Source: Acinetobacter lanii (GTDB lineage: Bacteria > Pseudomonadota > Gammaproteobacteria > Pseudomonadales > Moraxellaceae). From it: DNA of 64,000 bases. The stretch spans positions 1,860,001 to 1,924,000 of the forward strand of contig NZ_CP049916.1 of assembly GCF_011578285.1 (NCBI RefSeq), written 5' to 3'. The notes under the pieces were generated by a model. The model was not told the DNA's origin and made no database searches. It was given only the letters and a program-made list of their open reading frames with translations. A program made the translations under genes and the position numbers. The number at the start of each line of letters is the position of its first letter. The stretch's first letter is position 1. This document shows, in pieces, positions 9,340 through 18,793 of this stretch.

Positions 9340-10941
9340 ATGAACGAGATTCAAAGTAAAATTAATGTTCGATCTGAAGATTTCAAAATCAATCAAGCTG
9401 CCATGCAAGCTTTGGTCGATGATTTAAAACAAAAAGCGCAGACGATTGCTCTGGGTGGTGGTGAAAAAGCACGTCAAAAGCATTTAGACCGTGGCAAATT
9501 ACTGCCTCGTGAACGGATCGATCAACTGATTGATGCAGGGACGGCATTTTTAGAAATTGGACAACTCGCAGCTTATCAAGTCTATGCAGATGATGTGCCT
9601 GCCGCAGGTGTGGTTGCAGGTGTGGGTCAAGTGCATGGCGTGACCTGTATGATCGTGGCCAATGATGCAACCGTAAAAGGCGGAACTTATTATCCACTGA
9701 CTGTAAAAAAGCATTTACGTGCACAAGAAATTGCTGAACAAAATCATTTGCCATGTATCTATTTGGTCGATTCAGGCGGCGCATTCTTACCACTACAAGA
9801 CGAAGTATTCCCAGATCGCGATCATTTTGGACGTATTTTCTATAACCAAGCCCGTATGTCGAGCATGGGCATTGCCCAAATTGCTGTGGTGATGGGTTCA
9901 TGTACTGCGGGTGGCGCTTATGTACCTGCAATGTCAGATGAAACCATTATTGTACGTAACCAAGGCACGATTTTCTTGGGTGGCCCTCCTCTGGTGAAAG
10001 CTGCGACTGGTGAAATCGTAAGTTCTGAAGACTTGGGTGGTGGGGATGTACATACCCGTCTTTCAGGTGTTGCCGATCATTTGGCTGAGAATGATGAACA
10101 TGCGATTGCGATTGCGCGTAACATTGTGAAAAACCTCAATATCAAACCAAACCCACCCTTACAAGCGATTGAAGAACCCCTGTTCGATGCCAAAGAACTT
10201 TATGGTGTCATTCCTAGTGATTCACGCAAACCATTTGATATTCGTGAAGTGATTGCCCGTATTGTCGATGGTTCACGTTTAGATGAATTTAAAGCGCGTT
10301 TTGGTACAACTTTGATTACTGGCTTTGCCACCCTATATGGCATGCCAGTTGGGATTATCGCCAACAACGGGATTTTATTTTCTGAGTCTGCGCAAAAAGG
10401 TGCACATTTTATTGAACTGTGTACGCAGCGCAATATTCCGCTTATTTTCATTCAAAACATTACTGGTTTTATGGTTGGCCGTCAGTATGAAAATGAAGGC
10501 ATCGCCAAAAATGGGGCCAAGTTGGTAATGGCAGTGGCAACAGCCAATGTGCCTAAACTGACCCTAGTCGTCGGTGGTTCATTTGGTGCAGGGAACTACG
10601 GCATGTGTGGTCGTGCTTATTCGCCTCGTTTCCTGTGGACTTGGCCAAACTCACGTATTTCGGTGATGGGTGGTGAGCAAGCAGCCAGCGTGCTTTCGAC
10701 CTTAAAGCATGACCAAATTGAAGCGCGTGGTGAACAATGGTCTGCCGAAGAAGAAGATCAATTTAAACAACCCTTCCGTGATCAGTTTGAAAAACAAGGG
10801 CATCCATATTATGCCTCAGCACGTCTTTGGGATGACGGTGTGATTGATCCTGCTGAATCTCGCCAAGTGTTGGGCTTAAGTCTAGCTGCTGCATTAAATG
10901 CACCGATTCAACCGACCAAGTTCGGCGTGTTCCGCATGTAA
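9340..10941 (+). CDS. liuB: 3-methylcrotonyl-CoA carboxylase, beta (carboxyltransferase) subunit
   Basis: The carboxyltransferase half of biotin-dependent methylcrotonyl-CoA carboxylase, which moves CO2 from carboxybiotin to 3-methylcrotonyl-CoA. I place the start at the ATG at 9340, giving 533 residues, the normal size. The longer reading frame from 9181 overlaps liuA and runs through the REP-like hairpin. The N-terminal carboxyltransferase region includes [36 protein letters not shown] and [13 protein letters not shown]. The C-terminal part includes [15 protein letters not shown] and the oxyanion-type [18 protein letters not shown]. It works with the biotinylated alpha subunit encoded two genes downstream. 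Confidence 0.92.
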   Translation: MNEIQSKINVRSEDFKINQAAMQALVDDLKQKAQTIALGGGEKARQKHLDRGKLLPRERIDQLIDAGTAFLEIGQLAAYQVYADDVPAAGVVAGVGQVHGVTCMIVANDATVKGGTYYPLTVKKHLRAQEIAEQNHLPCIYLVDSGGAFLPLQDEVFPDRDHFGRIFYNQARMSSMGIAQIAVVMGSCTAGGAYVPAMSDETIIVRNQGTIFLGGPPLVKAATGEIVSSEDLGGGDVHTRLSGVADHLAENDEHAIAIARNIVKNLNIKPNPPLQAIEEPLFDAKELYGVIPSDSRKPFDIREVIARIVDGSRLDEFKARFGTTLITGFATLYGMPVGIIANNGILFSESAQKGAHFIELCTQRNIPLIFIQNITGFMVGRQYENEGIAKNGAKLVMAVATANVPKLTLVVGGSFGAGNYGMCGRAYSPRFLWTWPNSRISVMGGEQAASVLSTLKHDQIEARGEQWSAEEEDQFKQPFRDQFEKQGHPYYASARLWDDGVIDPAESRQVLGLSLAAALNAPIQPTKFGVFRM

Positions 10942-10962
10942 GGTCAGGGAGGAAGAAATCAA

Positions 10963-11757
10963 ATGAGTTATCAATATTTAGAACTCGAACAAAAAAACCA
11001 AGTGGTCACCGTCTGGCTCAATCGTGCGGAACTGCATAATGCATTTAATACACAAGTGATTGAAGAATTGGATACTTGCTTTACTGCATTGAATACACGT
11101 GATGATGTACGTGTGGTGATTTTAGCCGGTCGTGGCAAAAGTTTTTCTGCAGGTGCGGATCTGAACTGGATGAAACAAGCAGGTCAGGCATCGAAAGATG
11201 ACAATGAAGCCGATGCCTTAAAACTGGCAAAAATGCTGAAAAGTTTAGCGACTTTAAAACAACCCACCATCGCACGGGTGCATGGTATTGCTTTTGGTGG
11301 CGGTATGGGGCTCGCTTCAGCCTGTGATATTTGCGTGGCAAGCTTTGACGCTAAATTTGCAACTTCAGAAGTGCGTTTAGGCCTAGCCCCTTCCACCATT
11401 AGTCCTTATGTGATTCGCGCCATTGGTGCGCGTCAAGCATCGCGATATTTCCTTACGGCTGAACGTATCAGTGCGGAACAAGCACAGAATATTGGCTTAG
11501 TGCATGAAGTCTGTTCCGCTGAAGACTTAGATCAAAAAATTGACGAGATTGTTCAAGCCTTATTGCTCGGTGGGCCTGAAGCGCAAGCAGCATCTAAACA
11601 GTTGATTCAATTGGTCGATCAACAGGAACTCACGGAACAATTGTTGCTTGAAACTGCACAACATATCGCGCATGTCCGCCAAGGTGCAGAAGCCAAAAAT
11701 GGACTGACTGCATTTTTAAATAAGCAAAGCCCAGATTGGATTAAGACTGCGGTTTAA
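10963..11757 (+). CDS. liuC: Methylglutaconyl-CoA hydratase (enoyl-CoA hydratase family)
   Basis: A 264-residue crotonase-fold enzyme that hydrates 3-methylglutaconyl-CoA to HMG-CoA. The crotonase oxyanion hole residues lie in GRGKSFSAGADLNWM and HGIAFGGGMGLASACDICVA. The residues around SEVRLGLAPSTISPYVIRAIG fit the catalytic region of the family. A very good GGAGGAAG ribosome binding site precedes the ATG, 21 nt after liuB. The specific substrate is assigned from its place between the two carboxylase subunits, which is the usual liu/ivd arrangement. Confidence 0.88.
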   Translation: MSYQYLELEQKNQVVTVWLNRAELHNAFNTQVIEELDTCFTALNTRDDVRVVILAGRGKSFSAGADLNWMKQAGQASKDDNEADALKLAKMLKSLATLKQPTIARVHGIAFGGGMGLASACDICVASFDAKFATSEVRLGLAPSTISPYVIRAIGARQASRYFLTAERISAEQAQNIGLVHEVCSAEDLDQKIDEIVQALLLGGPEAQAASKQLIQLVDQQELTEQLLLETAQHIAHVRQGAEAKNGLTAFLNKQSPDWIKTAV

Positions 11758-11784
11758 AACACCAATAAGAATAAGGATATTGTT

Positions 11785-13791
11785 ATGTTTAATAAAATTT
11801 TGATTGCTAACCGTGGTGAAATTGCATGTCGTGTGATTCGCAGTGCGAAGAAACTGGGTATTAAAACGGTTGCGGTTTATTCAGATGCAGATGCCAACTC
11901 ACAGCATGTCAAACAAGCCGATGAAGCGATTTATATAGGCAAATCCCCTGCTGCACAAAGCTATTTACAAGCGGATCGTATTATCCAAGCGGCTTTAGAC
12001 ACAGGTGCTGAAGCAATTCACCCAGGTTATGGGTTCTTGTCTGAAAATGATCAATTTGCTGAAGCCTGTGAAAAGAACAACATTACTTTTATTGGACCTC
12101 CAGTTGCGGCAATTTTGGCCATGGGTTTAAAAGCCACTTCTAAATCCCTGATGGAAAAAGCAGGTGTACCTTTAACACCGGGCTATCATGGCACCAATCA
12201 AGATGCTGACTTCCTAAAACAACAAGCGGATGTCATCGGTTATCCTGTGCTGATCAAAGCCTCAGCAGGCGGTGGTGGTAAAGGCATGCGTTTGGTGGAA
12301 CGCAGTGAAGATTTCTTAAGCTCATTAAGTTCATGTAAATCTGAAGCCAAATCAAGCTTTGGCAATGATGATGTGTTGATTGAACGCTATGTGGTGAATC
12401 CACGTCATATTGAAGTTCAAGTTTTTGGCGACAAACATGGCAATTATGTGCATTTGTTTGAACGTGATTGTTCAGTACAACGCCGTCATCAAAAAGTATT
12501 AGAGGAAGCCCCTGCGCCAAAAATGCAGGAAGCAAAGTTAGAGGCCATGCGTGAAGCAGCGATCAATGCAGCGCGTGCGGTCGATTATGTCGGTGCAGGA
12601 ACAGTCGAGTTTATTGTTGAACAAGACGGTACGGCTTACTTCATGGAAATGAACACGCGTCTCCAAGTTGAGCATCCTGTAACGGAAATGATTACAGGAC
12701 AAGACTTAGTCGAATGGCAACTTCGCGTCGCATTCGGTGAGCCTTTACCAAAACAACAACATGAGCTGAGCATTTATGGTCATGCACTAGAAGCACGTGT
12801 CTATGCAGAAGAGCCTGAAAAAGGCTTTATGCCTGCGATTGGTAAAATCAACTATCTGCATTATCCAGAACAAAATGCGGGTGTACGTGTAGACAGTGGC
12901 ATTGTTGAAGGCGATGAAATCACCACTTTCTATGACCCGATGATTGCTAAGCTGATTGTTTGGGGTGAAAACCGCGAAGCAGCTTTGGTGCAAATGCACA
13001 ATGCACTCAGCCAATTCCATGTTGAAGGACTGGGTAATAATATTGCCTTCTTGGATCGTTTAGTGGCGAGTGAATCATTCACCCATGCCCATCTCGACAC
13101 CAATTTGATTCAACGTGAAGATAACTATTTATTCAAATCAGAAGATCAAACATCGAATGAGTTAATTGCATCTGCAGCACTGACTGAACTGTTACTGCGT
13201 TTAAATCAAAACAAAGTGGCGAACAATCCGGTTTGGCAAGCTAGTACTTTATGGCGCAGCAATGTGAACAGCCGCTTCCCTGTCAAATTTAAATTGGCAG
13301 ATCAAGAACTTCAAATCAACCTGTTTGCAAAACCCGATGCGGCTCAGAAAGATGTATTTGTCGCTGAAGTGAACGGCCAACAGATTGAGCTTCGTGGTGA
13401 ATTGCTCAATCGAAATACAGTCGCGGTTCAGATTCAAGGCAAAAAAGACAAATTGGCGTTTAGTCAATCGAAAGATGCGCTGACCATTTTTAAAAATGGC
13501 AAAACCTATGCCTTCCATTACGTGAAGAACAACTTTAGCAGTGATGAAGCAGCAGGTTCAGATGCCAACTTAAAAGCGCCAATGCCGGGTGCTGTGACAC
13601 AAGTGTTTGTCTCTGCAAATCAGAGCGTGAAAAAAGATGAAGTGCTACTCACGCTTGAAGCGATGAAAATGGAATATGCCATTCGTGCACCTGCGGACGG
13701 GGTTGTCGTCGCTTCGTATTTCCAAAAAGGCGATCAAGTGAAAGCGGGCGACGAACTGGTTGAATTCCAAGCACTTGAGGAGGTTGCATGA
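11785..13791 (+). CDS. liuD: 3-methylcrotonyl-CoA carboxylase, alpha (biotin carboxylase/biotin carrier) subunit
   Basis: A 668-residue protein that carboxylates its own biotin with ATP and bicarbonate and supplies the beta subunit. The N-terminal biotin carboxylase domain starts with KILIANRGEIACRVIRSAKKLGIKTVAVYSDAD. Its ATP-grasp loop is KASAGGGGKGMRLV, and the metal/ATP motif is AYFMEMNTRLQVEHPVTE. The C-terminal biotinyl domain carries the EAMKME motif with the biotinylated lysine at about K628. It overlaps the HMG-CoA lyase start by 4 bp (ATGA), so the two are translationally coupled. Confidence 0.93.
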   Translation: MFNKILIANRGEIACRVIRSAKKLGIKTVAVYSDADANSQHVKQADEAIYIGKSPAAQSYLQADRIIQAALDTGAEAIHPGYGFLSENDQFAEACEKNNITFIGPPVAAILAMGLKATSKSLMEKAGVPLTPGYHGTNQDADFLKQQADVIGYPVLIKASAGGGGKGMRLVERSEDFLSSLSSCKSEAKSSFGNDDVLIERYVVNPRHIEVQVFGDKHGNYVHLFERDCSVQRRHQKVLEEAPAPKMQEAKLEAMREAAINAARAVDYVGAGTVEFIVEQDGTAYFMEMNTRLQVEHPVTEMITGQDLVEWQLRVAFGEPLPKQQHELSIYGHALEARVYAEEPEKGFMPAIGKINYLHYPEQNAGVRVDSGIVEGDEITTFYDPMIAKLIVWGENREAALVQMHNALSQFHVEGLGNNIAFLDRLVASESFTHAHLDTNLIQREDNYLFKSEDQTSNELIASAALTELLLRLNQNKVANNPVWQASTLWRSNVNSRFPVKFKLADQELQINLFAKPDAAQKDVFVAEVNGQQIELRGELLNRNTVAVQIQGKKDKLAFSQSKDALTIFKNGKTYAFHYVKNNFSSDEAAGSDANLKAPMPGAVTQVFVSANQSVKKDEVLLTLEAMKMEYAIRAPADGVVVASYFQKGDQVKAGDELVEFQALEEVA

Positions 13792-14723
13792 CGACTTTCT
13801 CTGAACACCTAACGCACAGCAATTCGAACTTTGTCAAAATCGTTGAAGTCGGTCCGCGTGACGGACTTCAAAATGAAAAGACACCGCTGACTTTAGATGA
13901 CCGTAAAAATCTAATTTTGGATTTGATGAAAACCGGACTCAAAAATATTGAAGTCGGTTCATGTGTCTCTGCCAAATGGGTGCCACAAATGGCAGATAGT
14001 GATGTATTGTTTAGCCAACTCCCGCAAGACCCAAATATTCAATTCAGTATATTGACGCCGAATTTGAAAGGTTTTGAGTCTGCACTCGCGGTCGGCTGTA
14101 CTGAAGTTGCGGTCTTTACCGCAGCGTCAGAAAGTTTTACCCGAAAAAACATCAACTGCACGATTGATGAAAGTTTTGACAAATTTTCCGATGTTTTAGC
14201 TTTAGCCAAAACCCATAACATCAAAGTACGTGGCTATGTCTCTTGTATCGTGGACTGCCCTTATGAAGGAGCCATTTCACCTGAAAAAGTCGCGTATGTG
14301 GCAAAGCGACTTTTGGATATGGGCTGTTATGAAGTGTCTTTGGGGGAAACCATTGGCACAGCAACGCCTGATCGGGTCAAAAAAGTATGGGATGCCTGTT
14401 TAGCCCAAATTCATGCTGAGAAACTCGCAGGTCATTTTCATAACACCTATGGCATGGCGATTGCCAATATTTACCAATCATTGCAACAAGGTATTCGGAT
14501 TTTCGATTCTTCAATTGCAGGACTCGGTGGTTGCCCTTATGCCAAAGGAGCTTCAGGCAATGTGTCTACTGAAGACCTGTACTACTTGCTCTCAAAAATG
14601 GGCTTCGAAACAGGGATTGATTTAGATGCACTGATGCAGGCATCGCAAAACATCAGTCAGGTGTTGCAACGCCAAAATCCATCCAATTATGCCAATGCCT
14701 ATTGGCAAACCCGTTGTGCATAA
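13788..14723 (+). CDS. liuE: Hydroxymethylglutaryl-CoA lyase
   Basis: A 311-residue TIM-barrel lyase that splits HMG-CoA into acetyl-CoA and acetoacetate, completing leucine degradation. Seen: VEVGPRDGLQNEK at the N terminus (catalytic Arg and Asp region), the metal-binding AGHFHNTYGMAIANIY, and the signature loop AGLGGCPYAKGASGNVSTED containing the reactive cysteine. The start overlaps the end of liuD by 4 bp. The acetoacetate product is taken up by the CoA-transferase genes that follow 130 bp later. Identification is secure. Confidence 0.93.
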   Translation: MTTFSEHLTHSNSNFVKIVEVGPRDGLQNEKTPLTLDDRKNLILDLMKTGLKNIEVGSCVSAKWVPQMADSDVLFSQLPQDPNIQFSILTPNLKGFESALAVGCTEVAVFTAASESFTRKNINCTIDESFDKFSDVLALAKTHNIKVRGYVSCIVDCPYEGAISPEKVAYVAKRLLDMGCYEVSLGETIGTATPDRVKKVWDACLAQIHAEKLAGHFHNTYGMAIANIYQSLQQGIRIFDSSIAGLGGCPYAKGASGNVSTEDLYYLLSKMGFETGIDLDALMQASQNISQVLQRQNPSNYANAYWQTRCA

Positions 14724-14852
14724 AAATGAATTCATGCTGAAGTTGAGTCTGTTCAGCTTCAGTCACTTATAACAATGAAATCAACACCGAATGCTGAAAA
14801 GGTATTTGGCGACACACTCAAAATAAAATTGAAATTGAGAAAGAGGTGTTCA

Positions 14853-15557
14853 ATGACCAATAAAGTATATGACAGCGCTGAAGCTGCATTAAAAGGCATC
14901 GTTCAAGATGGACATACCTTAGCTGTGGGTGGCTTTGGTTTGTGTGGTATTCCTGAAGCCCTCATTACTGCACTCAAAGAGACAGGTGCAAAAGATTTAA
15001 CCTGTATTTCAAACAATGCAGGCGTGGATGGTTTTGGTTTGGGGCTACTGCTTGAGACCAAACAAATCAAAAAAATGATTGCCTCTTATGTCGGTGAAAA
15101 CAAAGAATTCGAACGCCAGTTTTTAAATGGTGAACTCGAGGTGGAACTGACCCCTCAAGGCACATTGGCGGAAAAACTCCGCGCAGGGGGGGCTGGCATC
15201 CCTGCTTTCTTTACCCAAACAGGCGTGGGCACACTCATCGCAGAGGGTAAAGAAGTCCGTGAATTTAAAGGCAAAGAATACATTTTAGAAGAATCGTTAA
15301 CTGCCGATGTCGCATTGGTGAAAGCCTATAAAGCCGATAAAGCAGGCAACTTAATCTTCCGTAAAACGGCACAAAACTTTAACCCTGTTTGTGCTATGGC
15401 AGGAAAAATCAGCATCGCGGAAGTGGAAGAAATTGTTGAGATTGGCGAACTTGATCCTGACGACATCCATTTACCCGGTATTTATATCAACCGTATCGTG
15501 TTAAATGCACATCCAGAAAAGCGCATTGAACAAATGACGTTAAAGGCGGAGGCTTAA
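14853..15557 (+). CDS. scoA: 3-oxoacid CoA-transferase subunit A
   Basis: The alpha subunit of a succinyl-CoA:3-oxoacid (acetoacetate) CoA-transferase, 234 residues from the ATG at 14853. That ATG follows AAGAGGTG; an in-frame ATG at 14775 would add 26 residues without family similarity. The CoA-binding region [13 protein letters not shown] is at about residues 26-38, and the rest shows the expected [17 protein letters not shown] and [16 protein letters not shown] stretches. It activates acetoacetate released by HMG-CoA lyase. An AtoD-type acetyl-CoA-dependent enzyme is the alternative; co-donor choice cannot be decided here. Confidence 0.88.
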   Translation: MTNKVYDSAEAALKGIVQDGHTLAVGGFGLCGIPEALITALKETGAKDLTCISNNAGVDGFGLGLLLETKQIKKMIASYVGENKEFERQFLNGELEVELTPQGTLAEKLRAGGAGIPAFFTQTGVGTLIAEGKEVREFKGKEYILEESLTADVALVKAYKADKAGNLIFRKTAQNFNPVCAMAGKISIAEVEEIVEIGELDPDDIHLPGIYINRIVLNAHPEKRIEQMTLKAEA

Positions 15558-15560
15558 CCC

Positions 15561-16190
15561 ATGGCTTGGACACGCAATGAAATGGCGCAGCGCGCAGCTT
15601 TAGAGCTTGAAGATGGTTTTTATGTGAATTTAGGTATTGGATTACCGACGTTGGTTGCCAACTATATTCCTGAAAATATCAATGTTTGGCTGCAGTCTGA
15701 AAATGGTTTATTGGGCATAGGTGAATTCCCTACTCAAGAAACCGTGGATGCTGACCTCATTAATGCAGGCAAGCAAACGGTGACTGCCCGTAAGGGTGCT
15801 TCCTTTTTTTCCAGTGCTGACTCATTTGCCATGATCCGTGGCGGTCATGTCAATATCGCGATTTTGGGTGCAATGGAAGTGTCGCAAACTGGTGACCTTG
15901 CCAACTGGATGATTCCCGGTAAAAAAGTCAAAGGCATGGGCGGTGCCATGGATTTGGTTGCGGGTGTACAAAAAGTCGTGGTGCTGATGGAACACTCTGC
16001 CAAAGATGGTACACCGAAAATCGTCGAGCAGTGTGCTTTACCTTTAACCGGTAAAGGTGTGGTGCATCGTATCATTACAGATTTAGGCGTGATGGATATT
16101 ACTCCACAAGGCGTAAAATTGGTGGAATTGGCAAAAGACGTAAGTTTTGAAGACATTCAAAACGTCACGGGTGTGTCACTTATTCAATAG
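15561..16190 (+). CDS. scoB: 3-oxoacid CoA-transferase subunit B
   Basis: The 209-residue beta subunit, which holds the catalytic glutamate in the [12 protein letters not shown] motif where the covalent acyl/CoA-thioester forms. Other conserved stretches are [19 protein letters not shown] and [21 protein letters not shown]. It starts 3 nt after the end of subunit A with a GGCGGAGG ribosome binding site overlapping the end of that gene, so the two subunits are made together. Together with the lyase and the downstream permease it completes acetoacetate use. Confidence 0.9.
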   Translation: MAWTRNEMAQRAALELEDGFYVNLGIGLPTLVANYIPENINVWLQSENGLLGIGEFPTQETVDADLINAGKQTVTARKGASFFSSADSFAMIRGGHVNIAILGAMEVSQTGDLANWMIPGKKVKGMGGAMDLVAGVQKVVVLMEHSAKDGTPKIVEQCALPLTGKGVVHRIITDLGVMDITPQGVKLVELAKDVSFEDIQNVTGVSLIQ

Positions 16191-16264
16191 CAGTTGATTC
16201 AATAGTATTAAAAATTGAGCATCCTCACAGGACACATCCTGTGGATCATCTACTTGGTTTTTTC

Positions 16265-16296
16265 ATTCACCCTATCACTTCGGTTTTAGGGTGAAT
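16265..16296. repeat. 10-bp perfect inverted repeat between scoB and the permease gene
   Basis: The arms ATTCACCCTA and TAGGGTGAAT are perfect with a 12-nt loop containing TTCGG. There is no T run after it. A weaker 7-bp hairpin (CACAGGA/TCCTGTG) lies about 30 bp upstream. Either may mark the operon end or a processing site. Confidence 0.5.
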
Positions 16297-16377
16297 TCCA
16301 TTTAGACAAACATTAATGTGTAAAAAATGAGTCGTGATTTCCAACTCAATTTCAAATAATAAAATAGGACTAGAATT

Positions 16378-17793
16378 ATGGATAATTCTCAAAATATATT
16401 GCAAAGATTTGCTTTAAAAGTCAGTGATTGGTCAGAGAAATGGTTTCCTGACTCCTATATTTTCGCTTTACTTGGGGTGATTATTGTTGCCGTCGCGGCA
16501 CTTGCCATTGGTGCCCCTGCTAAAGATGTTGCGATTTCATTTGGTGATGGATTTTGGAGCCTAATTCCTTTCACCATGCAAATGTGTATGTTGATCATTG
16601 TGGGCTATGTCGTTTCAGTCTCCAAACCGGTTGAAATTCTTATTCAGAAAATGGCACGAATCCCAAACTCAGGGCGTAGTGCGATTGTTCTGGTTGCGAC
16701 AGTGAGTCTATTGATTTCATTGATCAATTGGGCAATGAGTACTGTGTTGACAGCACTTTTGGTGATTGCTCTAGCAAAACGTAAAGAGCTGAATATGGAT
16801 TATCGCGCCGCAGCTGCAGCTGCAATTATTGGCATGGGCGCAACATGGGCACTTGGTATCAGCTCCTCTGCGGCTCAGCTTCAAGCCAATAAAACCAGTC
16901 TTCCTGAACCGATATACAACTTAACCGGTGTCATTCCCTTTACGGAAACCATTTTCCTCCCTCAGTCGATGATCATGACTGCAGTACTCATTGTGGCGTC
17001 TATTGCAATTTGCTATTGGTCAGCACCGAAAGGCAACCACATCAAAACCATAGATCAATTTGATGTTCAACTTGATGAAGAAAAACCTACCCAAGATGCA
17101 AATGCGCCAAAACGTCCGGGCGATTGGTTAGAAAACTCTCCGATTTTAAGTATTTTAATCGTTGTTCTAGGTCTGATTTGGATGTTCAACGAATTTGGTA
17201 AAAGCAATCCGATTCTTGCCATTTCAAGCCTGAATACCTATAACTTTATATTTCTGATGCTCGGCATTGCTTTGCATGGCACGCCACGTAACTTTTTAAA
17301 TGCTGTGTCGAAAGCCGTTCCTGCTGTAGCAGGCGTACTGATTCAGTTTCCACTGTATGGCAGTATCGCCTTTATTATGACCAAAGCTTTAAATGGCGCA
17401 GATCTATCGCTTTCTCATTATATTGCGGAATTCTTTGTGTCGATCGCTTCTAAAGAAACCTTTGCCATCGTGATGGGCATTTATTCTGCAATCTTAGGTT
17501 TCTTTATTCCTTCAGGTGGCGGTAAATGGATTATTGAAGCGCCCTATGTAATTCAAGCGGCACATGATTTAAAAGTACATTTGGGTTGGTCAGTGCAAAT
17601 TTATAATGCGGCTGAAGCCTTACCGAATTTAATTAACCCGTTCTTTATGCTCCCCATGCTTGGCATTTTAAAACTCAAAGCCAAAGACGTAATTGGCTTT
17701 ACCGTGACCCAACTGATTTTCCATGTCCCATTGGTGCTGTTCTTATTGTGGATTTTAGGTCGATCACTCGCCTACACCCCACCTGTTTTCTAA
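16378..17793 (+). CDS. atoE: Short-chain fatty acid permease, AtoE family
   Basis: A 471-residue polytopic inner-membrane protein with about twelve hydrophobic segments. It begins with an amphipathic stretch FALKVSDWSEKWFPDSYIFALLGV typical of AtoE proteins. The GMGATWALGISSSAAQLQANKT segment and GFFIPSGGGKWIIEAPYVIQAA near residues 370-400 are characteristic of the family. It follows the acetoacetate CoA-transferase genes by 187 nt, so acetoacetate or another short-chain acid is the natural substrate guess. A strong terminator follows. Family assignment is secure; substrate and direction are inferred. Confidence 0.85.
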   Translation: MDNSQNILQRFALKVSDWSEKWFPDSYIFALLGVIIVAVAALAIGAPAKDVAISFGDGFWSLIPFTMQMCMLIIVGYVVSVSKPVEILIQKMARIPNSGRSAIVLVATVSLLISLINWAMSTVLTALLVIALAKRKELNMDYRAAAAAAIIGMGATWALGISSSAAQLQANKTSLPEPIYNLTGVIPFTETIFLPQSMIMTAVLIVASIAICYWSAPKGNHIKTIDQFDVQLDEEKPTQDANAPKRPGDWLENSPILSILIVVLGLIWMFNEFGKSNPILAISSLNTYNFIFLMLGIALHGTPRNFLNAVSKAVPAVAGVLIQFPLYGSIAFIMTKALNGADLSLSHYIAEFFVSIASKETFAIVMGIYSAILGFFIPSGGGKWIIEAPYVIQAAHDLKVHLGWSVQIYNAAEALPNLINPFFMLPMLGILKLKAKDVIGFTVTQLIFHVPLVLFLLWILGRSLAYTPPVF

Positions 17794-17835
17794 ATGACTA
17801 TTTTTTAAATGGCTGCTTATAAAATTTACCCAATA

Positions 17836-17861
17836 AAAAACCGCCAACTAAGGCGGTTTTT
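17836..17861. terminator. Bidirectional rho-independent terminator
   Basis: AAAAACCGCC and GGCGGTTTTT arms with a 6-nt loop, between the permease gene and the convergent small hypothetical gene. Confidence 0.85.
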
Positions 17862-17881
17862 CAATTGAGTTTAAGCAGTGA

Positions 17882-18109
17882 TTAGCATGCTCGTTTTTCT
17901 AAACGGAACATTTCATGAAGTCCAGTATAAAAACTACGACCATCCAAGTTTAATTCAATTTCTAAACCAGATTGAAGAAGCACTTTTTTACCCACTTCAA
18001 CCCATTTAAATCCATCACGGGTACTTTGCATTTTTTGAGAAGGCACCAACGATACAAGAATTTCACTACCATTTACAGATTTTGCAATTACATTTTCGAT
18101 TTTGTTCAA
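17882..18109 (-). CDS. Small conserved hypothetical protein
   Basis: A 75-residue soluble protein with no signal peptide or membrane segment. It is mostly alternating hydrophobic/polar residues, suggesting a small beta fold (EILVSLVPSQKMQSTRDGFKWVEVGKKVLLQSGLEIELNLDGRSF has the look of a beta barrel or OB-like strand pattern). I do not recognise the family. It is supported as a real gene by its position just before a clean shared terminator and by the absence of a competing frame. Function is unknown. Confidence 0.6.
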   Translation of the reverse strand: MNKIENVIAKSVNGSEILVSLVPSQKMQSTRDGFKWVEVGKKVLLQSGLEIELNLDGRSFYTGLHEMFRLEKRAC

Positions 18110-18244
18110 TTTCTACACCAATAATTTATTTTTTATGGTCATTCAAGACATTACATGCCCTGCAAAACCATTTTGCATAAGATATTGATCAATATTTTAA
18201 GAGAGCTTATTAAATTTGCTTAAGCATTCATTGGGGAGGTAATC

Positions 18245-18301
18245 ATGCAATTCAGTTTTTTTAAAAATTATGAATCACAAACTTCGGCAATATTAGATTA
18301 G
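18245..18301 (+). CDS. Possible 18-residue small ORF with strong Shine-Dalgarno
   Basis: An ATG five bases after GGGGAGG opens an 18-codon frame (M-Q-F-S-F-F-K-N-Y-E, then S-Q-T-S-A-I-L-D) closed by TAG. The ribosome binding site is better than that of most genes in the window. The peptide has no recognisable motif and no operon partner. A 7-bp inverted repeat (GTTAAAC/GTTTAAC) follows within 60 bp. It may be a small protein or a chance match. Confidence 0.3.
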   Translation: MQFSFFKNYESQTSAILD

Positions 18302-18383
18302 TTAAACAAACACATATTGATCATCGATCATTTTCACCAATCGTTTAACGCACGCTTTTTTCTCTGAGCATACATTTTATGAT

Positions 18384-18460
<77 letters not shown>

Positions 18461-18793
18461 TCAATAACAACAGTTATACGCTAAAGGTATTAATATAACA
18501 ATCTAAATTATGTACTTTAATGTCAAAGATGCAACAACCGTCTAGTTATTAAACAAATACAGGTTTTATTCGAATGAATGGTCAATTTTTCTAACTACTG
18601 AAATATAAATAAACGATAACTGGTAAAAAAATGAAACGTTCTAGGGTGAGATTTAATTCGAATATTGATACTGCGTTGAATCTAAATCATCAACATCTAA
18701 GTTAAACATTAAACTTAGACTCATTTAAACACACACGACTTCACTTGTGAGTGGGCTTGATCAATAATAAGCTTATTACTCTTAATATTTAAG
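18461..18793. other. Gene-free stretch between tRNA-fMet and dsbD
   Basis: AT-rich, with no ORF of convincing length. It should hold the tRNA promoter on the minus strand and the dsbD promoter on the plus strand, but I cannot pick -35/-10 boxes with confidence. Confidence 0.4.
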
